This document shows positions 1 through 6,300 of a stretch of DNA of 8,786 nt, in pieces (position 1 is the first letter of the stretch; every line of letters begins with the position of its first letter). The stretch covers positions 1-8,786 of the forward strand of contig CAKPKI010000080.1 of NCBI GenBank assembly GCA_934167135.1. Direction: 5' to 3'. This stretch comes from an uncultured Clostridia bacterium. GTDB lineage: Bacteria > Bacillota > Clostridia > TANB77 > CAG-508. Below the pieces are notes generated by a model. The model worked only from the letters and a program-made list of their open reading frames with translations. It was not told the origin of the DNA and did no database searches. The translations under genes were made by a program, and so were the position numbers.

Positions 1-27
1 TCATTATTTAGTTCTTTATTATAATAA

Positions 28-102
28 GGCCCCTTGGTCAAGCGGTTAAGACATCGCCCTTTCACGGCGGAGACATGGGTTCGATTCCCGTAGGGGTCAC
101 CA
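28..102 (+). tRNA. tRNA-Glu, anticodon TTC
   Basis: Complete cloverleaf. The 7-bp acceptor stem pairs 28-34 with 92-98 (one G:T pair), the discriminator is A99, and CCA is encoded at 100-102. The anticodon stem pairs 54-58 with 66-70 around a 7-base loop (59-65) whose middle bases 61-63 are TTC, so it reads GAA/GAG glutamate codons. The T arm carries the usual GGTTCGATTCC core. It is separated from the next tRNA by only 5 bases, so both are probably cut from one transcript whose promoter lies left of the window. Confidence 0.97.
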
Positions 103-107
103 AGAAT

Positions 108-184
108 GCCACTTTAGCTCAGTTGGCCAGAGCACCGCACTTGTAATGCGGGGGTCCTCAGTTCGAATCTGAGAAGTGGCTCCA
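108..184 (+). tRNA. tRNA-Thr, anticodon TGT
   Basis: Complete cloverleaf. The acceptor stem pairs 108-114 with 174-180 in seven Watson-Crick pairs, the discriminator is T181, and CCA is encoded at 182-184. The anticodon stem pairs 135-139 with 147-151 around loop 140-146, with TGT at 142-144, so it reads ACA and ACG threonine codons. ACA is very heavily used in the large surface-protein gene further right. Second member of a tRNA pair with the Glu gene; a terminator follows 4 bases after the CCA. Confidence 0.97.
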
Positions 185-188
185 AATT

Positions 189-228
189 GTCAGTAGTTTT
201 GCTATCAAGCTTAATTACTGGCTTTTTT
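189..228 (+). terminator. Rho-independent terminator after the tRNA pair
   Basis: A 10-bp stem pairs 189-198 with 213-222 (two G:T wobbles) around a 14-base loop and is followed at once by six Ts (223-228). It lies directly after the tRNA-Thr CCA end, so it should end the tRNA transcript. The stem is AT-rich, so termination may be incomplete; this matters because the next gene starts 30 bases downstream with no clear promoter of its own. Confidence 0.8.
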
Positions 229-258
229 GTTTAATAAATTATATACATGGAGGAAAAA

Positions 259-972
259 ATGGTTATATTAGTTACAGGAGCTTCAAGGGGAATAGGTAGA
301 GAGATAGCGAAAAAATTGGCTTTAAAAGGTCATAAAGTGATTGCTAATTATAATAATTCGGAACAAAAAGCAAAAGAATTAGAAATGGAAAATAATAATA
401 TAAAAACATACAAAGCAGATGTCTCTAAAAGAAAAGAAGTACATAATATGGTACAAAATATTTTTAAAGAAAATGGAAAAATTGATGTACTAATAAATAA
501 TGCTGGAATATCACAAGAAAAAATGTTTATAGATGTAACTGATGAAGATTGGAATAGAATGATTGATACTAATTTATATTCAGTGTTTTGCACTATTCAA
601 GAAGTTTTACCTGATATGGTAAAAAGGAAACAAGGTTGTATAATAAATATATCATCTGTTTGGGGAATGGTTGGAGCTTCTTGTGAATCAGTATATTCTG
701 TTAGTAAAGCCGGGGTTGATGCAATAACAAAGTCATTGGCCAAAGAATTAGGTCCATCTAATATTAGAATTAATTCGATTGCACCAGGAATAATAGACAC
801 GGAAATGAATAAAAATTTAAGTAATAGAGAAATAGAGGATTTGGTGGAAGAAATACCGCTTGAAAGAATAGGAGAAACAAGTGATATTACAAAATGTATT
901 GAATGGTTAATTTCTGATAAATATACAACTGGTCAGGTGATTTCTATAAATGGTGGTTGGATTATAACATAA
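259..972 (+). CDS. Short-chain dehydrogenase/reductase, YmfI-like (probable EF-P 5-aminopentanone reductase) or FabG-like
   Basis: Rossmann-fold NAD(P)H-dependent reductase of the classical SDR family, 237 residues, a typical length. Seen: the cofactor motif TGASRGIG at residues 6-13, NNAG at 80-83, and an Asn105-Ser133-Tyr146-Lys150 catalytic tetrad (YSVSK at 146-150). The active-site block SSVWGMVGASCE (132-143) and the C-terminal NGGW (231-234) match, from memory, Bacillus YmfI, which reduces the 5-aminopentanone group on the elongation factor P lysine; ordinary FabG usually lacks the WG..GASCE pattern. The gene is also not beside fatty-acid genes, which weakens a FabG call. An in-frame ATG at 247 exists, but GGAGG at 249-253 sits 5 bases before the ATG at 259 and nothing ribosome-binding precedes 247, so 259 is preferred. 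No good promoter is seen; transcription may come by read-through from the tRNAs. The enzyme class is certain, the exact substrate is not. Confidence 0.9.
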   Translation: MVILVTGASRGIGREIAKKLALKGHKVIANYNNSEQKAKELEMENNNIKTYKADVSKRKEVHNMVQNIFKENGKIDVLINNAGISQEKMFIDVTDEDWNRMIDTNLYSVFCTIQEVLPDMVKRKQGCIINISSVWGMVGASCESVYSVSKAGVDAITKSLAKELGPSNIRINSIAPGIIDTEMNKNLSNREIEDLVEEIPLERIGETSDITKCIEWLISDKYTTGQVISINGGWIIT

Positions 973-1000
973 AAAGGATTTCTCGAAAGAAATCCTTTTT
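971..1000. terminator. Bidirectional rho-independent terminator between convergent genes
   Basis: A perfect 11-bp stem pairs 973-983 with 988-998 around the tetraloop CGAA (984-987). It has a T-run at 996-1000 for the plus strand and an A-run at 971-975 that is a T-run on the minus strand. It starts within the stop codon of the reductase gene and ends at the stop codon of the minus-strand CBM gene, so one hairpin serves both convergent transcripts. Confidence 0.92.
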
Positions 1001-1469
1001 AATCGTTTGAGGTAGCTTTTTTCTTGTAGTTACCAGAAATTAATTTTGGTAAGTATGTAATTATTTTATATATAGCTAAACGAATTTTTTTGCTCCATAT
1101 ATATGATTTTCTTAATTTTCTTGCATGTCCTAAAGATACAGGTTCATCATCTAAAACAATTAATTCGACAGGTTGTTTCTCAATATTAAATACATAATTG
1201 TTTCCAAAGTTGTTGTCCCATTCGCCTTTTTCGTTGAAGAAACAAAAATTAAATGTTTCTCCTGTTCCTAGTTCTACTTCTGTTTGAAAACCTAATTCGG
1301 TTTTATTCATAACTACATCTTTTACATTGTCCCAGTTTTCGCCAAAGCCATAATGAAAAAACACTTTTTCTGAATTGTTTTGAAAAAATGAGCCAGTATA
1401 TGATATTTTTACTTTACTATTTTCAACTAATTTATCGGTATTAAAAAAAATATTTTTTATTAATTCCAT
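999..1469 (-). CDS. Small orphan carbohydrate-binding protein with a CBM25/53-like module
   Basis: Protein of 156 residues. Residues about 18-97 follow the CBM25/CBM53 starch-binding pattern: a KISYTGSF start, a FFHYGFGENWDNVKD block (37-51) with Trp46, and an FCFFNEKGEWDNNFGNNYVF block (75-94) with Trp84 and the WDNN..NY signature. Such modules bind alpha-glucans (starch, glycogen) through exposed aromatics. Here there is no catalytic domain, no signal peptide and no anchor. The rest, 98-156, is a short acidic linker and a very basic tail (about 115-151, rich in Lys and Arg with interspersed Ile, Leu and Tyr) that could form an amphipathic or membrane-contacting helix. A cytoplasmic role with glycogen is therefore my inference. 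Start choice: CTCCTT at 1477-1482 (AAGGAG on the minus strand) is 7 bases before the ATG. It has its own strong promoter and shares a terminator with the convergent reductase gene. The binding-module call is fairly sure; its ligand and biological role are unknown. Confidence 0.8.
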   Translation of the reverse strand: MELIKNIFFNTDKLVENSKVKISYTGSFFQNNSEKVFFHYGFGENWDNVKDVVMNKTELGFQTEVELGTGETFNFCFFNEKGEWDNNFGNNYVFNIEKQPVELIVLDDEPVSLGHARKLRKSYIWSKKIRLAIYKIITYLPKLISGNYKKKATSND

Positions 1470-1499
1470 CTTAAAACTCCTTCATCTTTTGTTGAAGAT

Positions 1500-1528
1500 A
1501 TTATATTATTAATTTCTACAATATTCAA
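1500..1528 (-). promoter_or_regulatory. Sigma-A type promoter of the CBM gene
   Basis: On the minus strand TTGAAT (1528-1523) and a perfect TATAAT (1505-1500) are separated by exactly 17 bases. Transcription would start near 1493, about 24 bases before the start codon, giving a short leader holding the AAGGAG site. A 5-bp inverted repeat (1480-1484 with 1493-1497) overlaps the ribosome binding site and could form a weak hairpin. Confidence 0.75.
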
Positions 1529-1596
1529 GTGTTTTTTCAAAAAAATATAAAATTTGGTTATATGATAATAAAATATTAAAAAATTCTTTAAAAAAA

Positions 1597-1625
1597 TTGT
1601 CAAATTCTGAAAAATGTGATATTAT
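1597..1625 (+). promoter_or_regulatory. Sigma-A type promoter of the VanW/surface-protein operon
   Basis: TTGTCA (1597-1602) and TATTAT (1620-1625) are separated by exactly 17 bases, with a TGN extension (1617-1619) just before the -10 box. The start site would be near 1632, giving a leader of about 20 bases that holds AAAGGAG (1639-1645), 7 bases before the start codon. A better-looking TATAAT at 1625-1630 has the wrong spacing (22) to this -35 box. Confidence 0.7.
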
Positions 1626-1652
1626 ATAATAAGAGGTAAAAGGAGTAAAAGT

Positions 1653-3302
1653 ATGGGAGAAGTAAAAACAGAAGCAAAAAAGCAAGAAAATGCTAAAAAA
1701 GAGGAATTAGAAACAGTTGAAAAAGTAGAAGAAGTTGTAAAATTTGAACCAACATCAGAAAGGAAAAAAGGAATATGGATAACACTAGTAATTATAGCAA
1801 TTATAATTGTTCTGGTAGCGGTATTTTCTACAATCTTTGCAATAATAAACTCACAAAATGTAAAAATATTAAAAGGAATAACAGTTAATCAAATAGATAT
1901 CTCTAATCTTACAAAAGAAGAAGCAATTACAAAATTAGAAGAAATATATGAAACAAAATCTGACAAACAAATATATCTATCACACGAAGACTATGAAACA
2001 TCGATTACATACGAGGCGTTAGAAGTAAATTACAAAATTCAAGAAGCAGTAGATAAGGCATATGAATTTGGAAGAAATGGAAATATAATACAAAATAATT
2101 TTTCAATACTAGACATATGGCGTAATGGTAGAAATATAGAATTAGATGTTACAATAGACAGTGATATGATAAAACAAATTGCTCAAAATATAAATAATAG
2201 TATAGATGATGCAGTTGTACAACCAAGTTATTACATAGAAAAGTCTAAATTAATAATAACAGCTGGCAAACAAGGTGTAAAAGTAGATGAAGAACAATTG
2301 TTATCAAAAATATACGATTCTTTATATAAAAATACAGAAGATGAAATAAAAATAGAAATACCAATGGTTCAAGATAACCCAGACAAAATAAACATAGAAG
2401 AAATACACAAAGAAATTTACAAAGAAGTAAAAGATGCATATTACACGAAAGAACCATTTACAGTATATCCAGAAGAAGAAGGGATTGATTTTGATGTAGA
2501 AGAAGCTAAGTCAATAATTACAGAAGATAAAGAAGAATATGAAATTCCATTGAAAATAACTAAGCCAAGTAAGACTGTAAAAGATATAGGAACAGAAGCT
2601 TTTCCGGATTTGTTAGCAACATTCTCTACCAATTATAATGCTGGAAACAGAGATAGAACTACAAACTTAAAATTAGCATCAAGCAAAATAAACGGAACGG
2701 TATTATTACCAAATGAAGAATTTTCTTATAATACAATAGTTGGAGAAAGAACAATAAATGCAGGATACAAAATGGCTGCAACATATTCTAATGGAGCAGT
2801 AGTAGATGGGCTTGGAGGAGGAATTTGTCAAATATCATCCACATTGTATGATGCAGTAGTTATGGCAAATTTGAATATAACAACAAGAAGAAATCATCAA
2901 TTTGTTACATCTTATGTACCAGCGGGAAAAGATGCAACTGTAGTGTGGGGGGCACAAGATTTTAAATTTGTTAACTCGAGGAAATATCCTATAAGAATAA
3001 CTGCAACAGTCGAAGGTGGTGTTGCAACAGTTCAAGTATGGGGAATTCGAGAGGAAGTAGAATATGATATTTCTATAGAAACAAAAAAAATAGCAACAAT
3101 TGAGCCTACAACACAATATGTTCAAGATGCTAGCCTACCAGCAGGACAACAAAAAGTAGTTCAAGCAGGAAGCAATGGTAGAAAGGTAGAAGCATATAAA
3201 GTAACAAAACTAAATGGCCAAGTGGTTTCAACAACTCTATTATCAAGAGATACATATAATGCAATGAAAAGAATAGTTCATGTTGGAACTGGAGGACAAT
3301 AA
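1653..3302 (+). CDS. VanW-domain membrane protein with putative peptidoglycan-binding and G5 domains
   Basis: Protein of 549 residues. In order: a charged Lys/Glu-rich cytoplasmic stretch (1-40), one membrane helix (about 41-66), an extracellular region with PG_binding_4-like segments (about 75-305, including the ITAGKQGVKVDEE block near 202-214), a VanW domain (about 320-455, with the hallmark GGGICQISSTLY at 388-399), and a G5-like domain (about 470-546, with LPAGQQKVVQAGSNG and a terminal HVGT). This matches the usual Bacillota architecture (YoaR-like). The VanW domain is named after an accessory gene of some vancomycin-resistance clusters, but its biochemical activity is unsettled and nothing here suggests a resistance cluster. 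G5 and PG_binding_4 domains are thought to contact cell-wall glycans. The protein should sit in the membrane with its body at the peptidoglycan. First gene of an operon: the next gene starts 17 bases after its stop. AAAGGAG lies 7 bases upstream of the chosen ATG. Confidence 0.92.
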   Translation: MGEVKTEAKKQENAKKEELETVEKVEEVVKFEPTSERKKGIWITLVIIAIIIVLVAVFSTIFAIINSQNVKILKGITVNQIDISNLTKEEAITKLEEIYETKSDKQIYLSHEDYETSITYEALEVNYKIQEAVDKAYEFGRNGNIIQNNFSILDIWRNGRNIELDVTIDSDMIKQIAQNINNSIDDAVVQPSYYIEKSKLIITAGKQGVKVDEEQLLSKIYDSLYKNTEDEIKIEIPMVQDNPDKINIEEIHKEIYKEVKDAYYTKEPFTVYPEEEGIDFDVEEAKSIITEDKEEYEIPLKITKPSKTVKDIGTEAFPDLLATFSTNYNAGNRDRTTNLKLASSKINGTVLLPNEEFSYNTIVGERTINAGYKMAATYSNGAVVDGLGGGICQISSTLYDAVVMANLNITTRRNHQFVTSYVPAGKDATVVWGAQDFKFVNSRKYPIRITATVEGGVATVQVWGIREEVEYDISIETKKIATIEPTTQYVQDASLPAGQQKVVQAGSNGRKVEAYKVTKLNGQVVSTTLLSRDTYNAMKRIVHVGTGGQ

Positions 3303-3319
3303 AAAATAGGAGGTAAAAA

Positions 3320-6300
3320 ATGGAGAGAAAAATTATTAAAAAACTTTTAGCAATATTAATGATAATAGCAATAATGTCAACAGATTTCTTTATATTAGGT
3401 TCAAACTTAATTAGTTATGCAGCAGAAGCAAATAATTCAACTAACAATAAGAATATTGAATTCTCTGCATATTTTAAAAATGCTAAAGGTGAAAAAGTTG
3501 AAAAACTAGATACTAGTATTAAAAATGAAGATTTAAAGCTATATGCAGAAGTAACTGTTAAAAATGAAGGTTATTTAGCAAATGCAACATTAGAATTACA
3601 AAATAGTAATTTTAATATCAAAAATACTATTTTAACAGATTCAATAGCAAGTATTGATGGAAATAAAGTTACTTTAAAACAAATTAATGCAGGAGCAACT
3701 GTTTCTGTTGAACTTGCAATACAACCAATTATTCAAGATACTTTAGCAAGTGATATGTTAACAAAAGAATCTGAATTAAAATTAGATGGTACATATATGG
3801 AAACATCTTATAAAGGATTAAAAATTAATGCAACACAAAAAGTTAGCTTAAATATTCAAGCGGACCAAGATGCAACAGCTGAATTAACAACAGAGGTAAT
3901 AACAAATAAAATATTTTCAATAGATAATGAAAATAAAAGAATGGTTCAAATATTAGCAAAATCAAGATTGTCAGAAAATGAATATCCAATAAAACAAACA
4001 ATAATTAATATTGATGAACCAATTCTAAGTGAAAAAGAACCAGAAAAAGTAGAAGTTGTTTCTTTAGGAACAAGTGCAACTAATGGAAAAACAACAATAA
4101 CAGAAGATGATTGGAAAAATGAAGATAATAAAATTAAACTAACATTAAAAAATGATGATAATAATATTAAATGGAACAAAAATGCATATGATGCAGTAAT
4201 ATTTACATTTATATATGATGAAAGTGTTGATGCAACTAAAATAGATGTGAATGCAGATTCAGAAATAATAGTATATAATACAGAGTCAAAATATACTGCA
4301 AAATATAATAATGGAATTGAAAAACAAGAACCAAATGGAGTTATAACAACAGAGTCACAAATGAATTCAGATGGAATTTATAAAGGACAAATAGCTTCAA
4401 ATATTGATACTCAATATAATACAACAACATCATTAAAAATAACAAATTCAGAAGTATCAGACAAATTAACAATAACAGAAGATGCAGATGTACTTGTAAC
4501 TGATAATAGTGAAATGCCTGTAAATACTAAATATTTAGAAACTAAAATAAATAAAGACAAATTTTTAGAAATAGTTGGACAAGATGGAAATATTTCAATT
4601 AATGATGGAAATAAAATAAATCTAATAAATAAAGATACAGAAACAGATGAAAATGGGGATATAGTAATTTCTTATGAGAATACAGTAAAAACATTAATTA
4701 TAGAAACAAGTAAAATACAAAAAACAGGAATATTAAAAATTAATCATAAAAAAGCTATAGATACTAATACATACACAGTAGAACAATTAAAAAATGTAAA
4801 AGCATTAAAAACTAAAAATACTGTAGTTGGAACAATGTCTATAAATAAACAAGATGAAAAAGTAGTAGAAAATTCTAGTGAATCAAGTGTAGAAGTAAAA
4901 GATACTATAACAAAGGCAGAATTTACAGTAAACAAAGACACTTTATCAACAATGACAGAAAACAAAGATATTTCATTAGGAATTAAGTTAATTACAGATG
5001 GTATACAATATGACTTATATAAAAATCCAACAATAAAAATTCAATTACCATCATCAGTAGAAAGTGTAAAAGTAAATGGTGCAACACCATTATATGCAGA
5101 TGATTTTAAAGGAACTTCAAGATATGATAATAAAACAAAAACAATTGAAATAAAACTAAATGGTGAACAAAAATCACATCCTGAAACAGCTGCAACACAA
5201 TTATATTTGCAACTTAACTTAGATTTAACATTGTCAAAACTAGCTCCAAGTAAAAAGGATAAAATAACAATGACATATACTAATGAAAATGCAACACAAT
5301 ATGAAGGTGGAACAACAGATTGTGGAGTTATAGAAAAAGATATCGAAATATCTGCTCCAAGTGGATTATTAACAATGTATAATACAAATACATATAATAC
5401 AGTTGGAATAAAAGGTATGAGTGAAGAAAAACAAGTAATACAAGTTTCAGAAGCAGATAAGGCAAAAGATGTAGATTTTGATATTGCTTTAGTTAACAAT
5501 ACTGGAGTAAATGCTAAAAATGTAAGAATATTAGGAAAATTACCAACAAAAGGTAGCAAAATAACAGGTGAAGAAGAAAATACTTTACAAACAGCATTAA
5601 AGAGTGTAAATGCTCAAAATGCTACTATATATTATAGTGAAAATGCTGATGCAACATCAGATGTAAAAAAAGCAGAAAATGGTTGGACAACAACTGCTAC
5701 TGCAAATGCAAAAGTATTTTTAATAGTTTTAAATAGCTTAGATGCAGAAAGCAATTGCAGTGCTGGATATGCAATACAATTACCAAATCCAATTCAAAAA
5801 GATGCAACAGCATATACAGAATATGAAGTTGTATATGATACAGATACTGATAAAAATATAACTACAAAGTCTGTAGCATTAGGGTTTGAAACACCAACAG
5901 AAATTAAATTAGAGGCAGGAGTAACTGCTCAAGTTGGAAATGATGTAGTAAATAATGGTGATTCAATAAAAGCTGGAGAAGTAATAAAATATACTATTAC
6001 AGCTAAAAATAATGGTGCACAACCAATAAATAATGTGGAATTAAAAGCAAATGTTCCAGATGGAACTGTATATGTAACTCCAGAAGATGGATATCAACAT
6101 TCAGGAACATCATATTATAAAGAAGATTCAAGCATAACTGAAATTAAAGAAACAATACCAACAATTGGAGCTGGAGAAACATATTCAAAATCATATGAAG
6201 TAAGAGCTAAATCTGATATAACATCAGAAAAACAAATAACAAATAAATCTGTAGCAAAATGTGAAGAAACTAATGTTGAAAGTGCAGAATTAACAACTAA

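Noticed and set aside
20..25. Perfect TATAAT just before tRNA-Glu, as a tRNA promoter
   Set aside because: It ends only two bases before the mature tRNA, so transcription would start inside the tRNA. The real promoter is probably left of the window, and this string is likely a chance AT-rich match.
28..184. tRNA genes as an attachment site of an integrated element
   Set aside because: No integrase gene, no repeat of the tRNA 3' end elsewhere in the window and no phage-like genes were seen.
247..972. Housekeeping fatty-acid FabG as the primary call for the reductase
   Set aside because: The general SDR motifs fit, but the WG..GASCE block, the NGGW end and the absence of neighbouring fatty-acid genes favour a YmfI-like enzyme. 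FabG is kept as the alternative.
1625..1630. TATAAT as the -10 box of the VanW operon
   Set aside because: It lies 22 bases from the TTGTCA box; TATTAT at 1620-1625 has the ideal 17-base spacing and a TG extension, so it was preferred.
1653..3302. VanW domain as evidence for a vancomycin-resistance cluster
   Set aside because: No D-Ala-D-Lac ligase, VanH, VanX or two-component regulator genes are present. VanW/G5 proteins of this kind are common in Bacillota outside resistance clusters.
5041..5559. Long open frame on the minus strand (172 codons) inside the surface-protein gene
   Set aside because: It is fully antisense to the large gene and its Ser/Phe/Val-rich composition is the expected complement of A-rich coding sequence; it resembles no known protein family I recognise.
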